A stretch of 64,000 nt of DNA, from NCBI RefSeq assembly GCF_900142015.1, contig NZ_FQZN01000011.1, positions 62,001 to 126,000 on the forward strand, written 5' to 3'. The DNA comes from Bacteroides stercorirosoris (GTDB taxonomy: Bacteria; Bacteroidota; Bacteroidia; Bacteroidales; Bacteroidaceae). The stretch's first letter is position 1; the number at the start of each line of letters is the position of its first letter. Made by a program: the position numbers and the translations under genes. The notes beneath the pieces were generated by a model, which was not told the origin of the DNA, did not search any database, and saw only the letters and a program-made list of their open reading frames with translations. Positions 1 through 10,412 of the stretch are shown here, one piece after another.

Positions 1-1871
1 TAGTTAGCCCCAAAGTCGCGACAAGTGAAACGGGCACTCCGGTCATGGTCATCCCACGTCTGAGTGGCCATTTGCACCGGAATCAATAAACAGATTGTCA
101 TTAATACACCGACTTGTACCGTAGAAGTCGTTTTCCGGCGAAGCGCATCACACAATCCGGCAGCACCTATCCCTATCCAGATAGCAAAAGCATAGAACGA
201 ACCGGCGTATGCATAGTCCCGTTCGCGCGGCTGACCGGGTGTTTGATTCAGATAAAGCACAATAGCCAATCCTGTCATAAAGAAGAGGAAAAACAGTACA
301 CTAAACTGCTGTTTGCCTTTCTTGCTGCAGTTCCATTGCCAATAGATGCCGAACAGTCCTAATAATAGCGGCAATCCGTAAAACACATTGTGCCCTTTGT
401 TCTGGCGCAGGGATTCCGGCAACAAGCTCTGGTCTCCCAATCTTAAATTATCCAACCAGGAAATTCCTGTTATCCAGTTCCCATGTTCCGGTTCGCCACT
501 TCCCTGCACATCATTCTGCCGTCCTACAAAGTTCCACAAGAAATAGCGCCAATACATATAATTGAGTTGATAGGTAATGAAATAAGTCAGGTTTTCTTTT
601 TGTGTGGGAGCGGCCTCGTTTCCTCCTGTCCAATTTTTGTAAGAAGAAGCCATGCGCTCACTCCACATCCGGGGAAACAGCATATTCTGAGTATAGCACA
701 CGTCTTCTTTATGCCGGATTATTTTATATTTGCCTTCTTCTTTATCCGGGCGATATACAGCACTCCCCTTTGTGGTTTTTACTCTGTAATAGTCACCCTC
801 GGGCACATATTCCGGTTCGGAAGCGTAGGTTTTTCCATAAAGCAGGGGAGCACTTTCATACTGTTCTCGGTTCAGATAACTTTTGAGCGTAAAAATATTG
901 TCCGGCGCATTCTCATTAAGCGGAGTATTGGCGCTGGCACGAATCAGTATCACCGCATAGGTGGTATAGCCTACGGTGAGCATAAGCAAGCACCACAAAG
1001 AAGTATGCAACATACGTTTTCGGAAACGATAAATGGCCCCGGCCAACATGAAAAATGTTAAAGCTAAAAAGCTTATCAGCCCTGTGTGGAAAGGAAGCCC
1101 GAATACATTGACAAAAAGCAGTTCGAACCAGCCTCCCATGTCAGCCATGCCGGGAATATAAACAAAAAGAATAAATATAATGAGAAGACCGGATATGGCA
1201 ATTGCAGCAGCTACTCCTTTAAGCGATATTGTCCGATATTTCTGATAATAGAAAACCAACACAATAGCCGGGATACAGAGCAAATTAAGCAAATGCACTC
1301 CGATTGACAGTCCGATGACATAAGCTATCAGGATAAGCCAACGGTCGCCATATACCGAATCCGATTCATCTTGCCAGCGAAGAATCATCCAAAACACCAG
1401 TGCCGTAAGAAAAGAAGAGAAAGCATAGACTTCACCTTCTACCGCACTGAACCAGAATGTGTCACTGAATGTATATGCCAAGGCTCCAACAAACCCTGCC
1501 CCCAGAATGATAATAACATCCGCCGTTGATAAATTCTGCCCATCATTTATTATCAGGAACCTTACTAAACGGGTGATACTCCAAAAAAGAAATAAGATAC
1601 AACCGGCACTCAGCAACGCATTCAGAAAATTAACCATCCAGGACACTTGTGACGGGTCGGAAGCAAACTGAGTAAACAGGTTTCCAACAAGCATATAGAA
1701 AGGTGCACCCGGCGAATGCCCCACTTGTAACTTTTCGGCACACGAGATAAATTCGGGACAGTCCCAAAAACTGGCGGTAGGTTCAATCGTCATTCCATAT
1801 ACAAAAGCTGCTATCACAAAGACAATCCACCCACTAAAATCATTCCACTTTTTAAATAATAAGTTGCTCAT
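1..1871 (-). CDS. DUF2723 multi-spanning membrane glycosyltransferase (partial)
   Basis: The first 623 residues are visible; the C-terminal end runs off the left edge of the window. The protein opens with a short cytoplasmic stretch and then alternates hydrophobic helices with loops. Near the N-terminus are WDCPEF (residues 36-41) and a VGHSPGAPFY-like segment, the conserved first periplasmic loop of DUF2723. DUF2723 is related to GT-C transferases and to eukaryotic TMEM260, a protein O-mannosyltransferase, so a role in transferring sugar from a lipid donor to protein or envelope glycan is plausible. That is family inference, not visible here. The start at 1871 follows a TAnnTTTG promoter element by about 22 nt. 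Transcription is away from the divergent region at 1872-2013. Confidence 0.85.
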   Translation of the reverse strand, partial: MSNLLFKKWNDFSGWIVFVIAAFVYGMTIEPTASFWDCPEFISCAEKLQVGHSPGAPFYMLVGNLFTQFASDPSQVSWMVNFLNALLSAGCILFLFWSITRLVRFLIINDGQNLSTADVIIILGAGFVGALAYTFSDTFWFSAVEGEVYAFSSFLTALVFWMILRWQDESDSVYGDRWLILIAYVIGLSIGVHLLNLLCIPAIVLVFYYQKYRTISLKGVAAAIAISGLLIIFILFVYIPGMADMGGWFELLFVNVFGLPFHTGLISFLALTFFMLAGAIYRFRKRMLHTSLWCLLMLTVGYTTYAVILIRASANTPLNENAPDNIFTLKSYLNREQYESAPLLYGKTYASEPEYVPEGDYYRVKTTKGSAVYRPDKEEGKYKIIRHKEDVCYTQNMLFPRMWSERMASSYKNWTGGNEAAPTQKENLTYFITYQLNYMYWRYFLWNFVGRQNDVQGSGEPEHGNWITGISWLDNLRLGDQSLLPESLRQNKGHNVFYGLPLLLGLFGIYWQWNCSKKGKQQFSVLFFLFFMTGLAIVLYLNQTPGQPRERDYAYAGSFYAFAIWIGIGAAGLCDALRRKTTSTVQVGVLMTICLLIPVQMATQTWDDHDRSARFTCRDFGAN

Positions 1872-1893
1872 TGTTCTGTAACTTTTTTGTTTG

Positions 1894-1901
1894 CAAAGTT
1901 A
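1894..1901 (-). promoter_or_regulatory. Bacteroidota -7 promoter element for the DUF2723 gene
   Basis: TAACTTTG on the minus strand matches TAnnTTTG exactly and lies 22 nt before the start codon at 1871. No clear -33 TTTG is seen at the usual distance. Confidence 0.6.
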
Positions 1902-2013
1902 TAGAACAGGTCCATAAAAGAGAAGAAATTTACCGGACGAGCACGGACATCCCGGCAACATAGTCAACTGATAACCAACAACATCACGTTACCAATTACA
2001 GACAAATTCAGAC

Positions 2014-3102
2014 CTATAATGATTTTACGATATCTTCCAACGATTCTTTAGAGTTTGCCAACATCAGTTTCTCCGTTTTTATCCTGGAGATTCTCCGGGT
2101 CAGAGTCTCAACAGTCAGTTTCATTAAATCAGCAAAACAAACAGGCTGAACGCCTTCGCGTAAAAAGGCGCATACCCTTAAATCCTCTTCCGTAAGTTTC
2201 GGACTTATCCCTCTCAATTTAGATACAAGTCCGTAAACACTTTCCTGAAGTCGCAAAAGTTCGGTCCAGTCTTTCTCAGAGAAAAAAGATACTTTAGAAG
2301 ATAAAGCCGTTCGTTCCTTCAATTGGCGGACTTTTGAGACAACCGGAGAACTCTCATAAATATGTTGTTGGAGGGATTGATATTTTTCTTCGAGATAATT
2401 ACATTGCATCACCAGTTTGTCAGATTCAATCTCTTTCATCTGCATTTCTTCCTTAAAGGTATCCAGTTGCGAATGTACTGTCAGATGTTTCTTCCAAAGT
2501 AACCCGAGCAAGAGAGACATAACACCAAATAAACCTAAAGCAGAAGATAAAATGACAGTAGAGTTATCTTTGCTGTCAATCAACATCAACTGGCTGGCGT
2601 ATGCTTTTCTTTCCATCTCCAGTGCTTCGTCAAAGTTTTCATATTTCTGATAATACAGGCTGCATCTCCTGCAAATCTTAGTCATTTGCTCATATTCTTC
2701 TGCTTGTGCTGCTAATTTTATTGCTTCTTTGAAATGAACTTCGGCGTCTTTCTCCTGATTCAAATCACTCTCTACGCATGCCAGATAATAATAGGCTCTC
2801 GATTTTTGAAGCTCATTTCCATATTGCTCATAATAAGATACCGCCTGACGAATCTGATTATCAGAAGAATGAGGTATATTCTTATCTTCATTGAATTGAG
2901 TACAAAGCAAATTATATTCTGCAAGTTGCTCCTCATTCATCTGGTTCATTTGAATCGTTTCAAGAATAATGGATGCCGTATCCGGATCTTGCTCTATTAA
3001 TTGAGCGGCTTTGTCCAATCCTTGTTTCACATTAGTCCCCTCCGGATGACATGCAACCAAAGAAAGGATAAATACATACAATAAAATTCGAAGATTACTC
3101 AT
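2014..3102 (-). CDS. TPR lipoprotein with transmembrane helix and C-terminal HTH-like domain
   Basis: A 362-residue protein with a lipoprotein signal (lipobox SLVAC, Cys about residue 18). It then has helical repeats of TPR type (about residues 25-170), one strong membrane helix (VILSSALGLFGVMSLLLGLL), a coiled-coil stretch, and a C-terminal segment (LTEEDLRVCAFLREGV to TRRISRIKTEK) that resembles the winged-helix tail of Bacteroides TPR-type regulators. The topology suggests a periplasmic TPR sensor joined through the membrane to a cytoplasmic DNA-binding-like tail; this is inference. A longer reading frame begins at 3192, but the promoter at 3139-3146 and the signal peptide support the start at 3102. 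It stands alone between divergent neighbours. Confidence 0.75.
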   Translation of the reverse strand: MSNLRILLYVFILSLVACHPEGTNVKQGLDKAAQLIEQDPDTASIILETIQMNQMNEEQLAEYNLLCTQFNEDKNIPHSSDNQIRQAVSYYEQYGNELQKSRAYYYLACVESDLNQEKDAEVHFKEAIKLAAQAEEYEQMTKICRRCSLYYQKYENFDEALEMERKAYASQLMLIDSKDNSTVILSSALGLFGVMSLLLGLLWKKHLTVHSQLDTFKEEMQMKEIESDKLVMQCNYLEEKYQSLQQHIYESSPVVSKVRQLKERTALSSKVSFFSEKDWTELLRLQESVYGLVSKLRGISPKLTEEDLRVCAFLREGVQPVCFADLMKLTVETLTRRISRIKTEKLMLANSKESLEDIVKSL

Positions 3103-3138
3103 ATTCCCAATTTTTAATCTCTGCATACAAATATGCGA

Positions 3139-3146
3139 CAAATTTA
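3139..3146 (-). promoter_or_regulatory. -7 promoter element for the TPR lipoprotein
   Basis: TAAATTTG on the minus strand is an exact TAnnTTTG match 36 nt before the ATG at 3102. It lies inside any longer N-terminal extension, which argues for the shorter start. Confidence 0.6.
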
Positions 3147-3363
3147 TAAGATTATTGTTAGAGTAGCGAATATTTCTTCCTTCTTTTAGCAAACCCTAAT
3201 TCTGATATCACAATTGTCAAATAATTACTTCATCGCATACGGAGAAAGAGGAGATAGTATAGAAAAGATACCAATATTCATATAAATCACAAGCGTACTA
3301 TCATACAAACTCAGTTCTTTTCTTGAATATCTATAAGCTTTTCCTGAACTTTTCCATACAAAA

Positions 3364-3395
3364 TTTGCTTATTTGCCTAAGAAATCGTATATTTG
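3364..3395 (+). promoter_or_regulatory. Complete Bacteroidota promoter
   Basis: TTTG at 3364-3367, a 20-nt spacer, then TATATTTG at 3388-3395: both elements at the expected spacing, 18 nt before the ATG at 3414. Confidence 0.8.
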
Positions 3396-3413
3396 ACTTA
3401 AACAAGTCAGATT

Positions 3414-4265
3414 ATGTCAAATCCGATTATTCCGGGCATACCCGAAGCTGAACAAGACCTGTTGTATAAAAAACTAAACGAATACAATTTGGGAAGAGCC
3501 TCTTACAAAGAGGCAGGTGCCTATCTTGTTGTATTGCCTCGTCCCGAATATCCCCGCTATTCATTATGGATTTATTCGCCCCTGCCCGAACGGCAGTCCA
3601 TCTTTTATATTCAGGACCTTTCCGAAGATATCAATGAAAGCCTGCGAGCCGCCAGCAGTCTGTGCTATTATTCTCCCCGCTGTATGCTGTTGGTAGAGTA
3701 CAATGCCAAACGAATGCAGAGCAGAGGAGACGACATTATTTCTATCGGTAAATATCACGGGCACTTCCTGCACGAAATTTTCCGCATCGACCCGGGATAT
3801 ATCAGTTGGATTGCCTACAAATTCACCCCACGCATCCCCAAACAGGAACGCTTCGTACAGATTGCACAGATATATCATTCCGTCCACCTCGACATTCAGA
3901 AGCGGCAGGCACATCAGAAGTACTCCACCAGCCGTTTTCTGGGGAAGGAAGGGGAAAAAGTGGAAGACCTGACCCTGAAAGTACTCCGTGTACGACTGGA
4001 AGACGATCCTTACAAGACCATCGTAAAAGGAAATACCCCTTATTTCTACGTTCGGCAGATACTTACACTGGAAGACACTATAGGAAACCTTGTCACTTTC
4101 CGGATAAGTGCCCGTACGGCAAGCCGTGAGTCGTGCCAACTGCCCGGTGCAGAACATGCTTTTCAACCCGAAGAAACGGTTCATATCACCTCGGCACGCA
4201 TCGCACGCACTTACACTTCGGGAAACAAGCAGTACACCCGCCTCAATTATGTTAAGTTTAAATAA
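3414..4265 (+). CDS. Hypothetical protein with ExoX C-terminal-like motif
   Basis: A 283-residue soluble protein with no signal peptide or membrane segment. Around residues 107-127 it has ISIGKYHGHFLHEIFRIDPGY, which resembles the small C-terminal domain found after ExoX-type exonucleases (pattern fGKykGk...ei...DpgYl.W). No nuclease domain is present. The C-terminal third contains predicted beta strands (TPYFYVRQILTLEDTIGN, EETVHITSARIART) that could form an OB- or SH3-like fold, but I do not recognise a named family. The start is fixed by a full promoter just upstream. It is monocistronic and precedes the thiamin riboswitch. Function unknown; a nucleic-acid-associated role is only a suggestion from the ExoX-C motif. 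Confidence 0.75.
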   Translation: MSNPIIPGIPEAEQDLLYKKLNEYNLGRASYKEAGAYLVVLPRPEYPRYSLWIYSPLPERQSIFYIQDLSEDINESLRAASSLCYYSPRCMLLVEYNAKRMQSRGDDIISIGKYHGHFLHEIFRIDPGYISWIAYKFTPRIPKQERFVQIAQIYHSVHLDIQKRQAHQKYSTSRFLGKEGEKVEDLTLKVLRVRLEDDPYKTIVKGNTPYFYVRQILTLEDTIGNLVTFRISARTASRESCQLPGAEHAFQPEETVHITSARIARTYTSGNKQYTRLNYVKFK

Positions 4266-4323
4266 GCTTAAAAGATAAGCCGTTATCTTTCCCTTTAAAA
4301 ACATTCGTCTTTTCTTTGTTGGC

Positions 4324-4403
4324 AGAAAAGGGGGTGCTATAAAAATAGCTGAGATTATACCCAATGAACCTGATACGGTTAGTACCGTCGAAGGGAATTT
4401 TCT
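4324..4403 (+). ncRNA. TPP (THI-box) riboswitch
   Basis: The conserved THI-box blocks appear in order: GGGGTGC (4331-4337), CTGAGA (4349-4354), ACCC (4359-4362), GAACCTGAT (4366-4374), GGTTAGTACCG (4377-4387) and AAGGGAA (4391-4397). The P1 helix is closed by AGAAAA (4324-4329) pairing with TTTTCT (4398-4403). It lies 72 nt upstream of thiE and points the same way, so it should repress the thiE-thiC-thi4 operon when thiamin pyrophosphate is abundant. No clear intrinsic terminator follows, so control may act on translation. Confidence 0.95.
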
Positions 4404-4475
4404 TTCTATATTCTACTATTCGTTTATACTACTATCCCTTTCTGTAAGTAGAACCTCTAAAAATTCAGAGTTTGA

Positions 4476-5096
4476 ATGTTTGACGTACAATTCATTACGC
4501 ATTTTACGGCATCCATCTCATACTTGGACTCCGCACGTATCGCCCTCGAAGGGGGGTGCCGCTGGGTACAGCTTCGGATGAAAGACGCTTCCGAAGATGA
4601 ACTGAAAGCCACAGCCATACGCGTGCAGGACCTCTGCCGCCAATACGGGGCTACCTTCATCGTTGATGACCACGTAGACCTGGTGAAACAGATTGGTGCG
4701 GACGGTGTCCATTTAGGAAAATTGGATATGCCGATAAAAGAAGCAAGGGAGAGACTGGGCAAAGGTTTCATCATTGGCGGAACCGCCAATACTTTTGAGG
4801 ACATCAGGCAACATGCTGCCGATGGCGCGGACTACATTGGCTGCGGCCCTTTCCGTTTCACCACCACCAAGCAGAAGTTATCACCCATCCTGGGACTGGA
4901 CGGCTATCGCTCCATCCTGGCGCGGATGAAAGAAGAAGGTCTTTCAATTCCCGTCGTCGGCATTGGTGGAATTACTCGTAAAGATATTCCGGCATTGAAA
5001 GCCGTAGGACTAAGCGGGATAGCACTGAGCGGTGGAATCCTGAAAGCCGGAAATCCGGTGCGTGAAATGGAGACAATCATACGACTGACCGAATAG
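4476..5096 (+). CDS. thiE: Thiamine phosphate synthase
   Basis: A 206-residue TIM-barrel enzyme that couples HMP pyrophosphate to thiazole phosphate to give thiamin phosphate in the cytoplasm. The expected sites are present: VQLRMKD (31-37), the metal/pyrophosphate loop VDDHVDL (63-69), GADGVHLG (74-81), CGPFRFTTTKQK for phosphate binding, and IGGI/SGGI loops near the C-terminus. It is first gene of the riboswitch operon, 17 nt before thiC. It is the more canonical of two ThiE-type proteins in this window; the second, at 7749-8351, lacks several of these residues. Confidence 0.95.
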   Translation: MFDVQFITHFTASISYLDSARIALEGGCRWVQLRMKDASEDELKATAIRVQDLCRQYGATFIVDDHVDLVKQIGADGVHLGKLDMPIKEARERLGKGFIIGGTANTFEDIRQHAADGADYIGCGPFRFTTTKQKLSPILGLDGYRSILARMKEEGLSIPVVGIGGITRKDIPALKAVGLSGIALSGGILKAGNPVREMETIIRLTE

Positions 5097-5110
5097 CAAT
5101 CAATTATTGA

Positions 5111-6832
<1,722 letters not shown>

Positions 6833-6855
6833 CAATTTTTTAAACATATTATATT

Positions 6856-7629
6856 ATGATTGAGACTAAAGTATCTAAAGGTATCATCAGTACCTATTTC
6901 GAAAAATTAGAAAGAAACCTTGACTTGGACGTAGCCATTGTCGGTGGTGGTCCTTCGGGCATAGTAGCCGCTTATTATCTGGCAAAGGCCGGATTGAAAG
7001 TTGCGCAGTTCGACCGTAAGCTGGCTCCCGGCGGCGGTATGTGGGGCGGTGCCATGATGTTCAACCAGATTGTCATCCAGGAAGAAGCGATTGACATTGT
7101 AAAAGAGTTCAATATCAACCACGAGAAGTATGAAGACGGACTGTATGTGATGGACTCGGTAGAGAGTACTTCCGCACTGCTTTATCAAGCAGTTCATGCG
7201 GGTGCCACAATCTTCAATTGCTATTCTGTAGAAGACGTCATCTTCAAGAACAATACGGTGAACGGAGTTGTGGTAAACTGGACTCCCGTATTGCGCGAAG
7301 GTATGCACGTAGACCCGCTGAACATCCTTGCCAAAGTAGTAGTGGACGGCACCGGACATGACAGTGAAATAGCCGCCACCGTAGCCCGCAAAAACGGCAT
7401 CCGTCTGGCAACAGAAACGGGTGGTGTGATTGGCGAACGCTCACTGGACGTAGTTGCAGGAGAGGATGAAGTAGTAAATGGAACGAAAGAAATCTATCCG
7501 GGATTGTATGTTTGCGGTATGGCTGCATCTGCCGTTTCGGGTACTCCGCGCATGGGACCGATCTTCGGCGGAATGTTGATGTCCGGAAAGAAGGTTGCTG
7601 ATGAGATTATTGCGAAACTGAAGAAATAA
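6856..7629 (+). CDS. thi4: Thi4-type thiazole synthase (probably sulfide-dependent)
   Basis: A 257-residue FAD/NAD-fold protein with the dinucleotide motif VAIVGGGPSGIVAAYYLA (about residues 26-43), a GGGMWGGAMMFN loop, and the C-terminal YVCGMAASAVSGTPRMGPIFGGML block typical of THI4. THI4 makes adenosine thiazole from NAD, glycine and sulfur. In yeast the sulfur comes from Cys205 shortly after a TGHD motif, which inactivates the enzyme. Here the stretch after TGHD (SEIAATVARKNG) has no cysteine, so a catalytic type using free sulfide is inferred. No thiG, thiS, thiF or thiH is seen in the window. Last gene of the riboswitch operon. Confidence 0.93.
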   Translation: MIETKVSKGIISTYFEKLERNLDLDVAIVGGGPSGIVAAYYLAKAGLKVAQFDRKLAPGGGMWGGAMMFNQIVIQEEAIDIVKEFNINHEKYEDGLYVMDSVESTSALLYQAVHAGATIFNCYSVEDVIFKNNTVNGVVVNWTPVLREGMHVDPLNILAKVVVDGTGHDSEIAATVARKNGIRLATETGGVIGERSLDVVAGEDEVVNGTKEIYPGLYVCGMAASAVSGTPRMGPIFGGMLMSGKKVADEIIAKLKK

Positions 7630-7664
7630 TTTCTTGCAGACTACCTTTACTTGTGTATGGTCGG

Positions 7665-7726
7665 GCGAATGATTATTCGCCCCTACAGTGCGGTGTAAGG
7701 CACTTTAGGGGCGGAGGATCATTCGC
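7665..7726. repeat. Paired inverted intergenic repeat (REP-like), probable bidirectional terminator
   Basis: A 21-nt copy at 7665-7685 (starting GCGAATGATTATTCGCC) and an imperfect inverted copy at 7706-7726. The first copy alone also folds, with GGGCGAAT (7663-7670) pairing ATTCGCCC (7675-7682). It sits between the converging thi4 and TenI/ThiE-like genes, and T-rich DNA follows at 7731-7739. Confidence 0.75.
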
Positions 7727-7748
7727 TTGTTATTTTTTCAGTAAAACA

Positions 7749-8351
7749 TTATCCGGCACGTTCCCGCAGTTTCCGGAAGTGTAAAAGGGCTTCTTCCGCA
7801 TCATTCCATGTCCGGTAGCGGTTCCATATATCCCCCAACAAGGCGGCACCACCAAAACCCAATGACTTTATTTCTGAAAGATTCGATTCACTTATTCCAC
7901 CCAAGGCAATGACTTTTTCATTAATAATCCCTTCCGCCTGTGCCTGCCGCAAGGCTTCCTGCGAATATCCCGAACGGTATCCCTGCTTGGAAATACTATC
8001 ATAGACAGGGCTCATCAATACATAATCGAAACGGGCAACTGTAGCCTCCACCTCTTCCAGACTATGACAGGCACGGCTCAGTAGTCCCTGATACCCTTCG
8101 GGTGCTTCCGTATGGCGGGAGTTCAAATGAATTCCTCCTAAAGAAAATTCGTCTTGTAGCGAAAAGAAGTCATGGATGACAATCCGCTTCCTGCATTCCA
8201 CAGGAATCTCACACAAAAGACGCCTGACTTCATGCACCGTAGCATCCGGCTTACGCAAGTGCAGCAAGTCCAGTCCGGCACAGAAAAGACCGGCGATGAT
8301 TTGCGCCTCATCCGGAATAAAAGCCGGAGATGTAATGACAATCAGTTTCAT
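7749..8351 (-). CDS. Second ThiE/TenI-family protein
   Basis: A 200-residue TIM-barrel protein of the thiamin phosphate synthase/TenI family: HLRKPD (31-36), IHDFFSL, GGIHLNSRH, MSPVYDSISKQGY and ALGGISESN mark the strand ends. Against ThiE consensus, the metal-binding VDD/NDR loop reads IHDF, and the phosphate loop lacks the GP..TxTK pattern. It might be a TenI-like thiazole tautomerase, a degenerate synthase, or a regulator. The TenI reaction normally follows ThiG, which is not seen here. It begins 4 nt after thiD ends, so the two are surely cotranscribed. Confidence 0.8.
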   Translation of the reverse strand: MKLIVITSPAFIPDEAQIIAGLFCAGLDLLHLRKPDATVHEVRRLLCEIPVECRKRIVIHDFFSLQDEFSLGGIHLNSRHTEAPEGYQGLLSRACHSLEEVEATVARFDYVLMSPVYDSISKQGYRSGYSQEALRQAQAEGIINEKVIALGGISESNLSEIKSLGFGGAALLGDIWNRYRTWNDAEEALLHFRKLRERAG

Positions 8352-8355
8352 ACTT

Positions 8356-9183
8356 TTATTCTTCCCCGGCAGGATTCATCGGATTCACCAGAGACGGAAA
8401 ATGCCACAAAGGACCGTTTCCATGCCCGATATGCAAATCTTTTCCGGCTTCAATGACCTTAGTTATATAAGTCTTGGCCAGTTCCACAGCCTCATACATC
8501 GGGAAACCCTGCGCCAGACAAGTCGCAATGGCCGATGAAAGGGTACATCCCGTGCCGTGCAGATTTCCGGTATGGATGCGTCCGGCAACAAAGAGGTGGA
8601 GTTCGCGGCCATCATAAAATACATCGCACATCTCATTTCCATCCAGATGCCCTCCTTTGACCAGGCAAGCGCACTGATATTTCTCGTAAATCAGATGTGC
8701 CGCACATTCCATATCATCCACCGTATGAACCGGCTGTCGCAACAACACTTCCGCCTCATTCAGATTGGGGGTTACAAGGGAGACTACCGGAAGCAAACGG
8801 GTGCAAATAGCTTCCACCGCCTCATCCGTCATAAGTTTATGACCGCTGGTAGAAACCATTACCGGGTCGAAAACCACCCGGCGCGGAGAGTATTGGCGCA
8901 ACACACGCACAATCTCATCAACAATCATCACATTTCCGGTCATACCTATCTTAATGGCATCCGGTTGAAGATCTTCCATCACAGCCTGCATTTGCCGGCC
9001 TACCAACTCGGCGGAAACAGGATGGACGCTCTGTACGCCCAGTGTATTCTGCACCGTAACAGCGGTTATAGCCGTCGCCGCATATCCGTCCAATGCCGAT
9101 ATGGTCTTTATATCCGCCTGTATACCTGCACCGGCAGAACAGTCGGAACCGGCAACGGAAAGAACAACTACCTTTCTATCCAT
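8356..9183 (-). CDS. thiD: HMP / HMP-phosphate kinase ThiD
   Basis: A 275-residue ribokinase-like enzyme that phosphorylates hydroxymethylpyrimidine twice to give HMP pyrophosphate, the co-substrate of ThiE. Seen: GSDCSAGAGIQAD near residues 12-24, PVMVSTSGHKL, VTPNLNEAEVLL, and the anion-hole/catalytic GTGCTLSSAIA near residue 215. It is the middle gene of a minus-strand operon: the oxidoreductase gene ends 12 nt upstream and the ThiE/TenI-like gene starts 4 nt downstream. No THI-box was seen before this operon, so thiD is not obviously TPP-controlled as thiE and thiC are. Confidence 0.95.
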   Translation of the reverse strand: MDRKVVVLSVAGSDCSAGAGIQADIKTISALDGYAATAITAVTVQNTLGVQSVHPVSAELVGRQMQAVMEDLQPDAIKIGMTGNVMIVDEIVRVLRQYSPRRVVFDPVMVSTSGHKLMTDEAVEAICTRLLPVVSLVTPNLNEAEVLLRQPVHTVDDMECAAHLIYEKYQCACLVKGGHLDGNEMCDVFYDGRELHLFVAGRIHTGNLHGTGCTLSSAIATCLAQGFPMYEAVELAKTYITKVIEAGKDLHIGHGNGPLWHFPSLVNPMNPAGEE

Positions 9184-9195
9184 ACGCTCTACAGA

Positions 9196-10251
9196 CTATA
9201 ATGTGACCACACTTCGGGTCCGGCTACTTTCCCATGCCGCCTCAATCAAACGGATGATACCAACCACCCCACGGGCGTCACTTTGCAAAGGTTCCCCCTG
9301 ACGGATATGCCGATAGATGTTCTCATAAAAAGCAGCATAGTTTCCGGGGAGGGTCGGATAGGATTCACGCACGACTTTACCGTCTTTCTCCGTATGGAGT
9401 ATCCCCCACTGGGATCGGTCTTCTTCCCCCCAATGCGGAACAGTTGGCAACAAGCCTTTAGTCAAATCTGCCTCCTGGGGGTCGAGGCCATATTTCACGA
9501 AAGAACCTTCCGTGCCATGAAGCACGAAGCGCGGTTCGTTTTCACACATCAGGTAGCTGGCCTTCAGAGTGATTCTTACTTCAGGGGCTTTTGCCGGTTT
9601 CAGCAAGTGGATAATGAAGTAATCATCCACTTTGCCTCCTGTACGCAATGTGGCGATATCAGCAAATACGGCTTCGGGCATACCGAACAACTGCACAGCC
9701 TGGTCTATGACGTGGGCACCCAGATTATAAGTCAGCCCGCCGCCATTCTCCCCGGTTTCTTTCCAGGTGTTCGGTTTGATAAAGTTCCGGTAGCGGGGAA
9801 AGGTCGATTCAAATTCTACCAGACGGCCTAAAAATCCTTTAGCCAGAATCTCCTTCACCGTCAGAAAGTCACAGTCCCACCTGCGATTCTGATAAACACT
9901 CAGAGCGAGTCCCTTCTCCTCGGCAAGAGTCACCAGTTCATTCCCTTCTTCTACGGTTGTGGTGAAAGGTTTTTCTACAATCACGTGTTTGCCTGCTTCG
10001 AGGGCACGGCGGGCATATTCGTAATGGGAACTGTCCGGAGTATTCACCACCACCAGATCCAGTTCGTCCATACTGATCAGTTCATCGAAACTACGCACAA
10101 TGCGGGATTGCGGATACTTGGCCCGCGACAATTCCTTACTGCGTTCTACAACAGCAGTCAGTTCAAAATGAGGATTAGTGGAAATAAAAGGGGCATGAAA
10201 CACCTGTCCCGACATTCCGAAAGCAGCTAATCCGGTTCTTATCTTATCCAT
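9196..10251 (-). CDS. Gfo/Idh/MocA-family NAD(P)-dependent oxidoreductase
   Basis: A 351-residue protein with an N-terminal Rossmann fold (GLAAFGMSGQVFHAPF just after the start) and the family lysine in HVIVEKPF (about residue 96). The C-terminal half-barrel contains GGGLTYNLGAHVIDQA, with the usual catalytic HxxD pair (AHVID). Such enzymes oxidise or reduce sugars and cyclitols; the substrate cannot be read here. It leads the operon with thiD and the ThiE/TenI-like gene, but a direct thiamin role is not implied. The start at 10251 is preferred over an in-frame Met at 10293, because the promoter element lies between them. Confidence 0.88.
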   Translation of the reverse strand: MDKIRTGLAAFGMSGQVFHAPFISTNPHFELTAVVERSKELSRAKYPQSRIVRSFDELISMDELDLVVVNTPDSSHYEYARRALEAGKHVIVEKPFTTTVEEGNELVTLAEEKGLALSVYQNRRWDCDFLTVKEILAKGFLGRLVEFESTFPRYRNFIKPNTWKETGENGGGLTYNLGAHVIDQAVQLFGMPEAVFADIATLRTGGKVDDYFIIHLLKPAKAPEVRITLKASYLMCENEPRFVLHGTEGSFVKYGLDPQEADLTKGLLPTVPHWGEEDRSQWGILHTEKDGKVVRESYPTLPGNYAAFYENIYRHIRQGEPLQSDARGVVGIIRLIEAAWESSRTRSVVTL

Positions 10252-10272
10252 GATCAATCTATTTTCTTCCGA

Positions 10273-10280
10273 CAAAACTA
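10273..10280 (-). promoter_or_regulatory. -7 promoter element for the oxidoreductase-thiD operon
   Basis: TAGTTTTG on the minus strand, an exact TAnnTTTG match 21 nt before the ATG at 10251. Confidence 0.6.
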
Positions 10281-10376
10281 ATGAATTTATCACTCATTTA
10301 ACGCATGAAGCGGGGATAATATCAAAATCTCCAACCTAAAAATCAATTTCACCTATATACTTCCGGTGGAAACAGG

Positions 10377-10384
10377 TATTTTTG
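10377..10384 (+). promoter_or_regulatory. -7 promoter element for the GH28 gene
   Basis: TATTTTTG, an exact TAnnTTTG match 28 nt before the ATG at 10413. Confidence 0.6.
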
Positions 10385-10412
10385 TTCCGCACATTTATAT
10401 AAACTCAATACC

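Noticed and set aside
9184..10320. Second TPP riboswitch before the oxidoreductase-thiD operon
   Set aside because: None of the THI-box blocks appear upstream of 10251 or of thiD.
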